Positions 17,855 to 27,661 are shown, counted from the stretch's first letter. The stretch: 64,000 nucleotides of DNA from Nocardiopsis listeri NBRC 13360 (GCF_001570765.1 NZ_BCSH01000023.1:40876-104875), one strand, 5' to 3'. The notes: generated by a model not told the origin, from the letters alone. Program-made: numbers and translations.

Positions 17855-20395
17855 TCAGGCCTGACCGGCGGCGATGTCCGTGGCGCGAGCGCGCAGGGCG
17901 CGCTCCACCCCGGCCTTGCCCTCGATCAACAGCCGGCGCAGCGCGGGGGCGGGGGAGCGCTCGGCGATGTAGGCGTCCGTGCGCTCCAGGGTCCCCTCCT
18001 CGACCAGGTGGCTCGGGTAGGCGACCTCGGCGAAGGTCTGGGCGAACTCACCGGTCCACTTGTCCCAGGCCGGGGCCAACTGCGTGAAGTACCGGTCCAG
18101 GAAGGGACGGTACAGGTCCGACTGCAGCGGCTCGGTGAAGCCCAGCAGCACCGAGCGGAACTCGGCGTTGGCCAGGTCGCCACCGACGATCCGTTCCCAG
18201 GCGGCCTCCTTGGCCTCCGAGGTGGGCACGGCGGCCCGGGCACCGGCGGCGTTGCGCTGACCCGCGGCGGTGGGGTCGGCCTTCAGCTCGGCGGCGATCT
18301 CGGTCTCACCCGCCTCACCGGCGGTGACCAGACGGTGCAGCAGGGTCCAGCGCAGGTCGGTGTCGACGGTCAGCCCTTCCACGGTGAGCGCGCCGTCCAG
18401 CAGCCCACGCAGCAGCGACAGGTCGGCCTCGGTGACCGCCACCGCCGCGAGCGCGTTGACGTAGGCCAACTGCAGGTCGCCACCGGGCTCGGCGGAGGAC
18501 AGCAGCTCGCGCAGGCGGGTCCCCAGCCTCTCGAAGCCGACGGGACGCCAGGCCGGGTCGGCGTAGTTGACGATGGCGCCCGCGGCCTGCCGCAGCAGGG
18601 TCTGGGCGACCATGACGTCGCTCACGCCGCTGATTCCGGCGATGACCAGCTCGACGTAGTCGCGGGCGGCCATCTCACCGTCGCGGGTCATGTCCCAGGC
18701 GGCGCCGAAGGCCAGAGCCCGGGGCAGCGACTCGCGGATCTCGCCGACGCTCTCGACCACGGTGCGCAGGGAACGCTCGTCCAACCGGATCTTGGTGAAG
18801 GTGAGGTCGTCGTCGTTGATCAGCACCAGGTCGGGGCGGGCCTTACCGACCAGCTCGGGCACCTCGGTACGCTCGCCGCTCACGTCCAGCTCCACGCGCT
18901 CACGACGCACGACGCCGTTCTCGGTGCGGTCGTACAGGCCGACGGCCAGACGGTGCGAGCGCAGAGTCGGGTGCTCGGCGGGGGCCTCCTGCAGGACCGC
19001 GAAGGACGTGAAGTTCCCGTCGGCGTCCACCTCGAACTCCGGGCGCATGGTGTTGACGCCCGTGGTCTCCAGCCACTCGCGCGACCAACCGGACAGGTCC
19101 CGACCCGAAGCGGCCTCCAAATGCTTGAAGAGGTCCTTCAGCTCGGTGTTTCCGAACGCGTTCTCCTTGAAGTAGGCGCGAACGCCCGCGAAGAAGTCGT
19201 CCACGCCCACGTACGCCGCGAGCTGCTTGAGCACCGAGGCGCCCTTGGCGTAGGTGATGCCGTCGAAGTTGACCTCGACCGCCTGGATGTCGACCATGTC
19301 GGCGGCGATCGGGTGGGTGGAGGGCAGCTGGTCCTGGCGCAGCGCCCACGCCTTCTCGACGTTGGCGAAGGTGGTCCACGCGTCGGTCCACTTGGTGGCG
19401 TTGGCCTGGCAGTAGACGCTGGCGTAGGTCGCGAAGGACTCGTTCAGCCACAGGTCGTCCCACCAGCGCATGGTGACCAGGTCACCGAACCACATGTGCG
19501 CCATCTCGTGCAGGATGGTCTCGGCGCGACGCTCGTAGCGGGCGTCGGTGACCCGGGACCGGAAGACGTAGTCCTCCAGGAAGGTGACGGCGCCGGCGTT
19601 CTCCATCGCCCCGGCGTTGAACTCCGGCACGAACAGCTGGTCGTACTTGCCGAAGGCGTAGCGCACGTCGAACAGGCCATGGAAGAAGTCGAAGCCCTGC
19701 TTGGTGACCTCGAACAGGGCGTCGGAGTCCAGGTGCTCGGCCAGGGACGCGCGGCAGTACAGGCCCAACGGGATGCCGTCGTGCTCGTCACGGACCACGT
19801 GGTAGGGGCCGGCGATGAGCGCCGTGATGTAGGTGGACATCACCGGGGTGGCGGGGAAGTGCCAGCGCACGCGCTCGTCCCCGGCCGCCTCGCGCTCGAC
19901 GTCGGGAGCGCTGTTGGACACGACCTCCCAGGACGGCGGCGCGTACACGGTCAGCTCGAACGTGCCCTTCAGGTCGGGCTGGTCGAAGCAGGTGAACATC
20001 CGCTGCGCGTCGGCGGTCTCGAACTGTGAGTACAGGTACACGGCCTCGTCGACCGGGTCGACGAATCGGTGCAGACCCTCGCCGGTGCGCATGTAGGCGG
20101 CGTCGGCGACCACGGTCAGCTCGTTGTCGGCCGCGACGTCGGGCAGGGCCAACCGCTCACCGTCGAACAGCGCGGCCACGTCGAGCTCCACGCCGTTGAG
20201 ATTGGCCTTCCGCACCGTGGGCGCGACCAGGTCGATGAAGGTACGGGCACCCGGTTCGGAGGAGGAGAAACGCACCGTGGTGGTGGACCGGAAGGTCTCG
20301 CCCCCGGTCGTCAGGTCCAGCTCCACGTCGTAGGAGTCGACGCTGAGGATGCGCGCCCGCTCCCGGGCCTCGTCCCTTGTGAGGTTCCCTGCCAC
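17855..20395 (-). CDS. pepN: Aminopeptidase N (M1 metallopeptidase)
   Basis: An 846-aa zinc aminopeptidase of the M1 family, cutting N-terminal residues from peptides in the cytosol. The substrate-anchoring GAMEN motif occurs before the zinc site HEMAHMWFGD, with H296, E297 and H300, and the third zinc ligand E319 in WLNESFATY. The rest is the helical ERAP-like C-terminal domain. Length and start (MAGNLTRDEARERAR) are standard for actinobacterial PepN. It is divergent from the DsbA-like gene and ends at the 17801-17835 hairpin. Confidence 0.96.
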   Translation of the reverse strand: MAGNLTRDEARERARILSVDSYDVELDLTTGGETFRSTTTVRFSSSEPGARTFIDLVAPTVRKANLNGVELDVAALFDGERLALPDVAADNELTVVADAAYMRTGEGLHRFVDPVDEAVYLYSQFETADAQRMFTCFDQPDLKGTFELTVYAPPSWEVVSNSAPDVEREAAGDERVRWHFPATPVMSTYITALIAGPYHVVRDEHDGIPLGLYCRASLAEHLDSDALFEVTKQGFDFFHGLFDVRYAFGKYDQLFVPEFNAGAMENAGAVTFLEDYVFRSRVTDARYERRAETILHEMAHMWFGDLVTMRWWDDLWLNESFATYASVYCQANATKWTDAWTTFANVEKAWALRQDQLPSTHPIAADMVDIQAVEVNFDGITYAKGASVLKQLAAYVGVDDFFAGVRAYFKENAFGNTELKDLFKHLEAASGRDLSGWSREWLETTGVNTMRPEFEVDADGNFTSFAVLQEAPAEHPTLRSHRLAVGLYDRTENGVVRRERVELDVSGERTEVPELVGKARPDLVLINDDDLTFTKIRLDERSLRTVVESVGEIRESLPRALAFGAAWDMTRDGEMAARDYVELVIAGISGVSDVMVAQTLLRQAAGAIVNYADPAWRPVGFERLGTRLRELLSSAEPGGDLQLAYVNALAAVAVTEADLSLLRGLLDGALTVEGLTVDTDLRWTLLHRLVTAGEAGETEIAAELKADPTAAGQRNAAGARAAVPTSEAKEAAWERIVGGDLANAEFRSVLLGFTEPLQSDLYRPFLDRYFTQLAPAWDKWTGEFAQTFAEVAYPSHLVEEGTLERTDAYIAERSPAPALRRLLIEGKAGVERALRARATDIAAGQA

Positions 20396-20619
20396 GCAAA
20401 GCTCCCTTCGCGGCCGCCGTCTTCGCCGGCCGGAGTCTCATTGCCGGTCACGGCGAGCCCACCGACCAGCGGATCAGCCGGGGGCGGGCCTCGTCGGGCC
20501 GGAGGTCGTCCATCGGCTTCGATCCTGTCACGCGCGGGTGCGGAATGCGCAACCGATGGGCGGGGTTGTGGATCTACGCGGTGAAAGTTCGCGACCCATT
20601 CGACGAGGAGTACCGGAAA

Positions 20620-21252
20620 ATGACGCAGACCCCCGAACAGCAGGGCGATCAGGTCGCCTGGGCCGACATGTGGTTCGATCCCGCGTGCCCGTGGGCCTGG
20701 ATGACCTCTCGCTGGCTGTTGGAGGTGGAGAAGGTGCGACAGGTGAGGGTGCGTTGGCACGTGATGAGCCTGGGCGTCCTCAACGAGGGGCGGGATCTTC
20801 CCGAGGAGTACAAGAAGGGGATCGAACGCTCTTGGAACGCGGTGCGCGTGTGCGTCGCCGCCGAACAGCGCTTCGGATCCGAGGTCCTGGACCGCCTCTA
20901 CACGGCGCTGGGTACCCGCTTCCACAACAAGGGCGAGCCCCAGTCCATCGAGACGATCCGCGCCGCGTTGGCCGACGCCGACCTGCCGGTGGACCTGGCC
21001 GAGGCCGCGGACTCCGCCGAGTACGATGAGGCCCTGCGCGCTTCGCACGCCGAGGCGATGAAGCTGGTCGGGGAGGACGTCGGTACCCCCGTGGTCCAGG
21101 TCGAGGGTGTCTCGTTCTTCGGCCCCGTCGTCTCCCCCACGCCGCGTGGCGAGGAGGCCGGGAAGCTGTGGGACGGCGTGCGTCTGGTCGCCGGGACCGA
21201 CGGGTTCTTCGAGCTCAAGCGCACCCGCACCCGCGACCCCATCTTCGACTGA
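20620..21252 (+). CDS. DsbA-family protein, mycothiol-dependent nitroreductase-like
   Basis: A 210-aa thioredoxin-fold protein with a helical insertion, closely patterned on mycobacterial Rv2466c (recalled from memory, not searched): WFDPACPWAWMTSRW near the N-terminus, HVMSLGVLNE, and GEDVGTPVVQVEGVSFFGP with the cis-proline. The active site here is CPWA (Cys23, Ala26), a single-thiol form rather than CPWC, as I recall for some streptomycete relatives. It probably handles mycothiol-linked redox reactions in the cytosol. ATG 20620 has GAGGAG upstream. A 51-aa acidic ORF follows 18 bases later in the same unit. Confidence 0.85.
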   Translation: MTQTPEQQGDQVAWADMWFDPACPWAWMTSRWLLEVEKVRQVRVRWHVMSLGVLNEGRDLPEEYKKGIERSWNAVRVCVAAEQRFGSEVLDRLYTALGTRFHNKGEPQSIETIRAALADADLPVDLAEAADSAEYDEALRASHAEAMKLVGEDVGTPVVQVEGVSFFGPVVSPTPRGEEAGKLWDGVRLVAGTDGFFELKRTRTRDPIFD

Positions 21253-21270
21253 CCCACCCTGGAGGAACCC

Positions 21271-21426
21271 ATGCCCGGGCCAGATGAGGACCGTCGCGTC
21301 GACTTCTTCGACGACCTGGAGATCCTGCCCGACATCACCGGCGACGAGCGCGCCGAGGGATGGGGCGACACCGAGGAGGACTCCACGGCGCGACTGATCG
21401 CCGACCGCCCCCCGCACTGGGGCTGA
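21271..21426 (+). CDS. Small acidic protein (51 aa) ending in PPHWG
   Basis: ATG 21271 is preceded by GGAGGA at good spacing. The 51-aa product is strongly acidic, with blocks [26 protein letters not shown] and a C-terminal DRPPHWG. This pattern resembles a family of short uncharacterised actinobacterial proteins that share the LPD(I/V)T...DER..GWGD...RPPHW layout. It is likely cotranscribed with the DsbA-like gene, 18 bases upstream, and is followed by a strong terminator. The function is unknown. Confidence 0.75.
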   Translation: MPGPDEDRRVDFFDDLEILPDITGDERAEGWGDTEEDSTARLIADRPPHWG

Positions 21427-21459
21427 GCCGGCCCGACGCTCTTTGGAAGCGGAACGCCT

Positions 21460-21495
21460 CGGCCCGGTATCCGTCAAAGCACGGATACCGGGCCG
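21460..21495 (+). terminator. Perfect hairpin terminator
   Basis: A perfect 15-bp stem (21460-21474 with 21481-21495) and a 6-base loop end the DsbA-like/small acidic protein unit and insulate the aldehyde dehydrogenase gene. Confidence 0.9.
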
Positions 21496-21547
21496 TTCAC
21501 CGCCGAGGGTATGGCCAACCCGAATCCCGTTCTGCGAAGGTGGTGCC

Positions 21548-22969
21548 ATGCGATCCCTCTACATCGATGGCGCCTGGCGCGAGTCCACCTCCGACGAGGC
21601 CGTGGACGTGATCAATCCTGCGACCGAGCAGGTCATCGACACGGTTCCGGCCGGATCCACCGCTGATGTCGACGCCGCGGTCGATGCCGCGGCCACCGCG
21701 TTCGAGGGGTGGTCCGCGCTCACCCCGGGGCAGCGCGTCACCCACCTGACCAAGGCCTTGGAGCTGTTCACCGCGCGGCAGAAGGACATAGCCGCGATCA
21801 TGACCGAGGACATGGGCGCGCCCGCCGGCTTCGCAGCCAAGGTGCAGGTCGGCCTCCCCTCCCTGATGTTCAGCACCTACATCGACCTGGTGGAGCAGCA
21901 CGGGGAGCACTACTTCACCGGTGAGAAGGTCGGCAACTCCCTGGTGGTGCACGAACCGATCGGCGTGGTCGGCGCCATCACCCCGTGGAACTATCCGCTG
22001 CACCAGATCGTGCTCAAGGTGATTCCCGCCCTGTTGGCGGGCAACACCGTGGTGCTCAAGCCCAGTGAGGTCGCCCCGCTGGGCGCCTACGCCCTGACCG
22101 CGGTGTTCGACGAGGCCGGACTCCCGGCCGGTGTGTTCAACCTGGTCAGCGGAACGGGACCGGTGGTGGGCGAGGCGATCGCCGCGCACCCGAAGGTCGA
22201 CATGGTCTCCTTCACCGGCTCCACCCGCGCCGGGACCCGGGTGTCCCAGGTGGCGGCCGAGACGGTCAAGCGGGTCGCCCTGGAACTGGGTGGAAAGTCG
22301 CCCAACGTGATCCTGCCCGGCGCCGACCTGACACAGGCGGTCAAGCGCGGTGTCGCCGACGTCATGCGCAACACCGGGCAGAGCTGCAACGCGCTCACTC
22401 GCATGTTGGTACACCGCGACTCCTACGAGGAGGCCGTGGAACTGGCCGCCGCGTCCGTCGCCAAGTACGTCCCGGGCGACCCGACCGACGAGGGCACCCG
22501 TCTGGGCCCGTTGGTCTCCGCCGCCCAGTTGGAGAAGGTCCGTTCCTACATCGACCTCGGTGTGGAGGAGGGAGCTCGCCTGGTCACCGGCGGCTCCGAG
22601 CCGGTGGAGGGCCACGAGAAGGGCTACTTCGTGCGGGCGACGGTCTTCGCGGACGTGCGCAACGACATGCGCATCGCCCAGGAGGAGATCTTCGGCCCGG
22701 TCCTGGCGCTCATCCCCTACGACACGGTGGAGGAGGCGGTCACCATCGCCAACGACACCGTCTACGGCCTCAGCGCGGCCGTGTGGTCGGGCGACTCCGA
22801 GCAGGGGCTGGAGGTGGCCCGCAGGCTGCGCGCCGGCCAGGTCGAGCTCAACGGAGGAGCCCTCAACCCGCTCGCGCCCTTCGGCGGCTACAAGCGCTCG
22901 GGTAACGGACGTGAGTGGGGTCTGCCCGGCCTGGTGGAGTTCTGCGAGGTCAAGGCCGTGCAGATGTAG
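21548..22969 (+). CDS. Aldehyde dehydrogenase family protein
   Basis: A 473-aa NAD(P)-dependent aldehyde dehydrogenase. The cofactor segment PWNYPLHQ, the general-base ELGGKSPN glutamate region and the catalytic Cys280 in GQSCNALTR are present, as is the C-terminal [19 protein letters not shown] block. The substrate is unknown; this subgroup oxidises a range of aliphatic and aromatic aldehydes. ATG 21548 follows an AAGGTGG ribosome-binding site and lies downstream of the hairpin at 21460-21495; the open frame upstream would run through that hairpin and is rejected. Confidence 0.93.
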   Translation: MRSLYIDGAWRESTSDEAVDVINPATEQVIDTVPAGSTADVDAAVDAAATAFEGWSALTPGQRVTHLTKALELFTARQKDIAAIMTEDMGAPAGFAAKVQVGLPSLMFSTYIDLVEQHGEHYFTGEKVGNSLVVHEPIGVVGAITPWNYPLHQIVLKVIPALLAGNTVVLKPSEVAPLGAYALTAVFDEAGLPAGVFNLVSGTGPVVGEAIAAHPKVDMVSFTGSTRAGTRVSQVAAETVKRVALELGGKSPNVILPGADLTQAVKRGVADVMRNTGQSCNALTRMLVHRDSYEEAVELAAASVAKYVPGDPTDEGTRLGPLVSAAQLEKVRSYIDLGVEEGARLVTGGSEPVEGHEKGYFVRATVFADVRNDMRIAQEEIFGPVLALIPYDTVEEAVTIANDTVYGLSAAVWSGDSEQGLEVARRLRAGQVELNGGALNPLAPFGGYKRSGNGREWGLPGLVEFCEVKAVQM

Positions 22970-23118
22970 TACCCGGGGACGTGGTGGCCGGGATGTCTGT
23001 GGGAGGGGTCACCTCGTGGGCCCACGTTCGCGGGGAATCACCCCCGGTGAAGAGTGCGTTGTGCGGTGTGGGAAGATCCCGATCGGGCATCCCTGGTCGA
23101 AACCAAACGAGGTGTGAG

Positions 23119-23265
23119 TTGAGCAACAAGCCCGCGGTCTCCAAAGCAAGTCCTCTGAGCAAGGACCTCAAGTCGATCATTCTCAGCAATGTGATCGCCA
23201 TCCTGTCGATGGCGGGCTTCGCCGCCCTCGGTCTGAGCGTCGCCGCCGCCGCGGCCGGAGCCTGA
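23119..23265 (+). CDS. Small single-helix membrane protein (48 aa)
   Basis: The short ORF starts at TTG 23119, with GAGG about seven bases upstream. It has a polar lysine-containing head (SNKPAVSKASPLSKDLK) and then one hydrophobic helix that ends in an alanine-rich run. No closer start exists in frame. A perfect terminator with a T5 tract follows 36 bases after the stop, so a short transcript is likely. I do not recognise the family; a signal-less membrane peptide or a small inner-membrane protein is possible. Confidence 0.6.
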   Translation: MSNKPAVSKASPLSKDLKSIILSNVIAILSMAGFAALGLSVAAAAAGA

Positions 23266-23301
23266 TCGGCCCACGGACGAGGCGCACGCCTCCCCACTCT
23301 C

Positions 23302-23346
23302 CGCCGCGCCCCACCCGAACGTTCACGGGTGGGGCGCGGCGTTTTT
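23302..23346 (+). terminator. Strong intrinsic terminator with U tract
   Basis: A perfect 16-bp stem (23302-23317 with 23326-23341), 8-base loop and TTTTT at 23342-23346. It is the most classical terminator in the window. Confidence 0.95.
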
Positions 23347-23374
23347 CGTGCGTGGAAGCTGTCACACTGGTGAC

Positions 23375-23842
<468 letters not shown>

Positions 23843-23877
23843 CGTCTCGTCGACGGCCCGCCACGAGCGGCCGGACC

Positions 23878-23898
23878 GGGCCCCCACCGTGGGGGCCC
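23878..23898 (+). terminator. Short palindromic terminator after rpiB
   Basis: A nearly continuous palindrome, 10 bp on each side of one central base (23878-23887 with 23889-23898), located 35 bases after the rpiB stop. Confidence 0.6.
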
Positions 23899-24331
23899 TT
23901 CGTGTTTCCGGGTCGGGACACTCCGTGTCGTCGGGGACCGGGGCGGTCACCCCCGCGGGATCGTCACCGACAACCGGTGGTGGGCGGGGTCCTGGCGCGT
24001 GACCAGGTACGGCACGGCTCCGCGGAGGACGCGTCCTCCCGGGTTTAGGCGGAACCCAAACCCGGGATAGTGGGGTGGATCCGTCCCGGATGCGCGTGCC
24101 ACTTCGACGCCCCAAGCGCTACAGTTCGTGCACAGCGGCGGGCCAGAGCCATCCGCGGTGCGATGGTGTCGCCCTCCAAGCGACCGCCACTCCTTTCGGG
24201 TGATCCCCCACGAGCCCCCGGCCCGCCGACGCGAGATCCGCCCCGACGCGACCCCGGCCGCGACGGTGCGCCGTACGACGACCAGGAGTAACCCCCCGCG
24301 AGCGAAGCGGGCGTGCCGATCGCGAGGACCG
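23899..24331. other. Long upstream region of the phosphatase gene with palindromes
   Basis: No supported gene is seen in these 433 bases. They contain a perfect 16-bp palindrome at 24024-24039 directly followed by a 9-bp inverted repeat at 24038-24046 and 24058-24066. The remainder is unremarkable GC-rich sequence. The promoter of the phosphatase gene is presumably here. Confidence 0.5.
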
Positions 24332-25435
24332 ATGAACTCCACACCGACCGCCAAGACCACCCGGCTGTTGCGCTCTACCGCGCAGCGGCTCGTCGCGGTG
24401 CTCCGGCGCAAGGTGTTGTTCCGGTACCGCCTCGTCCTCATCACCCTGGTGACCCTGGCGGTGGGGATCGGTGTGGGGGCCGTCTGGGGTCCCCCCGGTT
24501 GGTTCCCGCCCAGCTCCACCATCCTCACCGTTCTCGCCGGTGGCCTGCTCCTCAAACGCAAGAGCCTGGCGTTCCTGCTGGTCGTGGTCGCCGCGGTCCT
24601 GGTGTTCGTGGCCTACATGCTCGACTTCGGTCAGGTGGGGCCGGGTCTGCTGGTCACCATCGGGGTCACCGCCGTGCTCTCCTACCTGCTGTCCGGGCTG
24701 CGCGAACGCCTCGGAGTGCAGGGACTCAGCGGTGAGATGATGCTGCTGGACCTGCGCGACCGACTGCGGCACCAGGGACGGTTGCCCAAGCTCCCCAGGG
24801 GCTGGGGTCGCACCGCCGTGCTGCGTCAGGCCGGCGGTTCCTCCTTCGGCGGCGACTTCGTGGTCTCCATCCTGCGGGAGAACCGACTCGACGTCGCCGT
24901 CGTGGACGTGTCCGGCAAGGGGGTGGACGCCGGAACCCGGGCGTTGCTGTTGTCGGGTGCCTTCAGCGGACTCATCGGCGCGGTGCCCGCGCGCGACTTC
25001 CTCGCCCACTGCAACGACTACCTCATGCGCAACAGCGGTGGTGAGGGCTTCGTCACGGCCGTCCACCTGAGTGTGGACATCGACAGTGGCGAGTACCAGG
25101 TCGCCTCCGCCGGACACCCGCCCGCCCTGCACTACGACGGTGGTGGCGGGGTATGGAGCACCACCGAGGCCAAGGGCGTGGTCCTGGGCGTCATCCCGGA
25201 GATGACCTACACCTTCGTCGAGGGCAGGCTCCGTCCCGGCGACGCCATCATGCTCTGCACCGATGGGCTCATCGAGACCCCCGGTGAGGACCTGGACGCC
25301 GGCATCGACAAACTCCTCGGCGCCGCGGACACCCTGGTCACCCAGGGATTCGCCACCGGGGCGAGCGAGATCGTCGACACCCTCAGCAAGGACAAGAACG
25401 ACGACTGCGCGCTCGTCGTCCTCTGGCGCACCTGA
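24332..25435 (+). CDS. Membrane PP2C-type (SpoIIE) serine phosphatase
   Basis: A 367-aa protein: three to four hydrophobic helices at about residues 34-115, then a SpoIIE/PP2C phosphatase domain (about 140-365). Metal-binding acidic motifs appear as GGDFVV, VVDVSGKGVDAG and the C-terminal CTDGLIET and DDCALVVL. It should dephosphorylate serine or threonine on a partner such as an anti-sigma-factor antagonist, the usual role in actinobacteria, but no anti-sigma genes are adjacent. ATG 24332 follows a GAGGA ribosome-binding site. Confidence 0.88.
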   Translation: MNSTPTAKTTRLLRSTAQRLVAVLRRKVLFRYRLVLITLVTLAVGIGVGAVWGPPGWFPPSSTILTVLAGGLLLKRKSLAFLLVVVAAVLVFVAYMLDFGQVGPGLLVTIGVTAVLSYLLSGLRERLGVQGLSGEMMLLDLRDRLRHQGRLPKLPRGWGRTAVLRQAGGSSFGGDFVVSILRENRLDVAVVDVSGKGVDAGTRALLLSGAFSGLIGAVPARDFLAHCNDYLMRNSGGEGFVTAVHLSVDIDSGEYQVASAGHPPALHYDGGGGVWSTTEAKGVVLGVIPEMTYTFVEGRLRPGDAIMLCTDGLIETPGEDLDAGIDKLLGAADTLVTQGFATGASEIVDTLSKDKNDDCALVVLWRT

Positions 25436-25707
25436 AGCCCCCACCGCGCGCTCGCGGGTGGCCGTCCCGCGCCGACGGACCCCGGGTGAGACCGGACGGC
25501 CACCGCCGGCGGTAGGGTCGTCATGTTCCCCGACCCCGTACGAAGTCCTTCGTACACGTCCCCGGATCGCCGTGCCCGCCCTCCCCGCCCCCAGGCGCCG
25601 ACGCCCGCACGGCCGACCCCACCAGCGGCGAGGGGCCGGACCTTTCCCGAACCACCGGCCCGGCGGACGTGTGCACCGGGCCCCGGCGATGCAAGGGGGT
25701 GCTTCGC

Positions 25708-27048
25708 ATGGACGGCGAGCGCGCTGAAGAACTCATCGATCTGGTCGAGACGAACGACCTGACCGGGATCAGACTCTGGTTGGCCGAACACAGGCCCCAC
25801 GAGATCGCGGACGAACTATCCCGCATGACCGGCCGCGAGGCGATCATCCCCTTCCGGCTCCTGGACAAGGACCGGGAGTTGGAGGTGTTCGAGGAACTCG
25901 ATTCGAGCCAGCAGCAGAACATCCTCCTCGGCCTGCGTGGAACCGACTTCCACGACCTCCTGGAGGAGATGGAGCCCGACGACCGCGCCAGGCTCATCGG
26001 CGAGGCCCCCGCCAAGATCGCCACCCGCGCCTTGGCCGGACTGAGCCCCTCAGAACGCAGGATGACCGCCGCGCTCCTGGGCTACCCCGAGGATTCCGTC
26101 GGTCGGTACATGACGCCCGAGACGGTCGTCCTGCACCGTGACCTCACCGTCGGTCGCGCGCTGGAGGTGATCCGCGCCAAGGGGGCCGGCGCCGAGATCA
26201 TCTATACGTTGCCGGTGGTCAGTGACGGCCGTCGTGTGGTCGGCACCGTCACCCTCAGCGACCTGGTGATCAGCGACGTCGACATGCTCCTCAAGGACCT
26301 CGTGGACGTGTTCGCGCCTCGTGTGCGCGCCTACGAACCCGTCGAGGACGCTGCCCGGCTCATGCAGGAAGCCAACCTGGTCGCCCTGCCCGTGATGGAC
26401 TCAGAGGACCGTTTCGTCGGCATGCTCACCGTCGACGACGCCCTCGAGGTCATCGAAGCCGCCGACTCCGAGGACATGGCTCTCCAGTCCGGTGCCAGCC
26501 CCATCGACGACCACTACGCCTCGGTCGGGGTGTTCCGTCTGGTCGGAGCCCGGTCGGTGTGGTTGATGCTGCTCATCGTCGCCGCCACGTTCACCGTCAA
26601 CGTCATGCAGGTGTACGAGGCGACGTTGGAGCAGGTGACGGCGCTGGCCATGTTCGTGCCCATGCTCATCGGCACCGGGGGTAACGTCGGCGCCCAGTCG
26701 GCGACGGCGATCGTGCGTGCCCTGGCCGTCGGCGAGGTACGGGTGCGCGACCTTCCATCGGTGATCTGGAAGGAGAGCAGGGTCGGTCTGTTGCTGGGCG
26801 TGATCCTCGCGCTCCTGGCCCTGGCCATCGGCTCGTTGCTCGTGGGTTTCGCGGTCGCGGTGGCGGTCGCCCTGTCGGTGGTCGCGATCTGCACCTGGGC
26901 GGCGATCATCGGCTCGTCGATGCCGCTGCTCGCCCGCAAGGTCGGCGTGGACCCGGCGGTGGTCTCCTCCCCGATGGTGGCCACGCTCGTGGACGCCACC
27001 GGTCTGCTCATCTACTTCGCGATCGCGCGCGCGGTGCTGGGGATCTGA
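25708..27048 (+). CDS. mgtE: Magnesium transporter MgtE
   Basis: A 446-aa Mg2+ channel. It has the N-terminal acidic helical domain with the EELIDLVETND and EEMEPDDRARL repeats (about 1-125), two CBS domains (about 128-250), a plug helix and five membrane helices (about 285-446). The pore segment MFVPMLIGTGGNVGAQS is conserved. CBS and N domains close the pore when cytosolic Mg2+ is high. ATG 25708 is used, with AAGGGGG upstream; an in-frame GTG lies nine bases earlier. I see no M-box-like leader in the 272 bases before it. Confidence 0.94.
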   Translation: MDGERAEELIDLVETNDLTGIRLWLAEHRPHEIADELSRMTGREAIIPFRLLDKDRELEVFEELDSSQQQNILLGLRGTDFHDLLEEMEPDDRARLIGEAPAKIATRALAGLSPSERRMTAALLGYPEDSVGRYMTPETVVLHRDLTVGRALEVIRAKGAGAEIIYTLPVVSDGRRVVGTVTLSDLVISDVDMLLKDLVDVFAPRVRAYEPVEDAARLMQEANLVALPVMDSEDRFVGMLTVDDALEVIEAADSEDMALQSGASPIDDHYASVGVFRLVGARSVWLMLLIVAATFTVNVMQVYEATLEQVTALAMFVPMLIGTGGNVGAQSATAIVRALAVGEVRVRDLPSVIWKESRVGLLLGVILALLALAIGSLLVGFAVAVAVALSVVAICTWAAIIGSSMPLLARKVGVDPAVVSSPMVATLVDATGLLIYFAIARAVLGI

Positions 27049-27190
27049 CCGGGAACGGGCCCCTCCGATGAACTCGTCGGTCGAAGAGGTGTTTGAACCG
27101 TGCCCTCTTCCGTACGATGGGTGACCAGGGCGGGCCCTGGAGACACCCGGGGTGAGCTCGGACGATCGACGACGACCTCAGGGGGAGACC

Positions 27191-27457
27191 ATGGCCGGTG
27201 CTGGTGACGCGTTCAACAAGCTGCGCAAGACGGTCGAGGACAACGCCGACAAGGCCGAGGGCCTGGTGGGGAAGGCCGCCGACGCCGCGAAGAAGGCCAC
27301 GGGCGGCGCCCACGACGACAAGATCGACAAGGCCTCCGGCGCGGCCACCGACTACCTGCGCAAGCAGGGTGACGGGGAGGGGCGCACGGAGGAGGGCTCG
27401 GGCGATTCGAAGGACCGTGGGCAGGGCCGTCCCGACGAGGACGGCCGACGCCGATAG
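27191..27457 (+). CDS. MT0933-like small basic/acidic helical protein (antitoxin family)
   Basis: An 88-aa lysine/alanine/aspartate-rich protein with the repeated pattern ADKAEGLVGKAADAAKKATGGAHDDKIDKA, typical of the MT0933-like (Rv0909) antitoxin family. It is predicted to be all-helical with a disordered charged tail. No toxin-like ORF is adjacent, so the toxin-antitoxin label is only a family name here. ATG 27191 has a GGGGGAG ribosome-binding site. It follows mgtE by 140 bases on the same strand and may have its own promoter. Confidence 0.75.
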   Translation: MAGAGDAFNKLRKTVEDNADKAEGLVGKAADAAKKATGGAHDDKIDKASGAATDYLRKQGDGEGRTEEGSGDSKDRGQGRPDEDGRRR

Positions 27458-27620
27458 TTCGGGCCGGGAGAAGAACCCTCGGAACACGGAGCGGGTGGGG
27501 CGGGTCCACGAAGGTGGGCACCCCGTCCGCTCCTCGCCGCTTCGGTGCCCCGACATCGGAAGATCACCCACCCGATCGGGTTACCGCTGGTCAGAGCGGC
27601 ACTACGAATGATTACCCTGG

Positions 27621-27639
27621 TCAGGTAAGGCGAACCTGA
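27621..27639. promoter_or_regulatory. Iron box (IdeR/DmdR/DtxR-type operator)
   Basis: The 19-bp site TCAGGTAAGGCGAACCTGA matches 15 of 19 positions of the recalled DtxR-family consensus TTAGGTTAGGCTAACCTAA, and its outer arms form an exact inverted repeat (27619-27626 with 27634-27641). It ends 22 bases before the start of the ferredoxin-like gene, where a repressor would block transcription when iron is plentiful. Confidence 0.85.
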
Positions 27640-27661
27640 CCAAAGGGTGAGGGGGTGGGTG

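Noticed and set aside
17621..20029. 802-aa plus-strand ORF opposite pepN
   Set aside because: Low-complexity shadow of the well-supported M1 peptidase; no domain and it crosses a terminator.
23947..24561. 204-aa minus-strand ORF over the phosphatase upstream region
   Set aside because: Arginine-rich, no domain, and its 5' half is antisense to the phosphatase membrane helices.
25436..25707. M-box magnesium riboswitch before mgtE
   Set aside because: I could not find the conserved M-box core; only a short inverted repeat is present.
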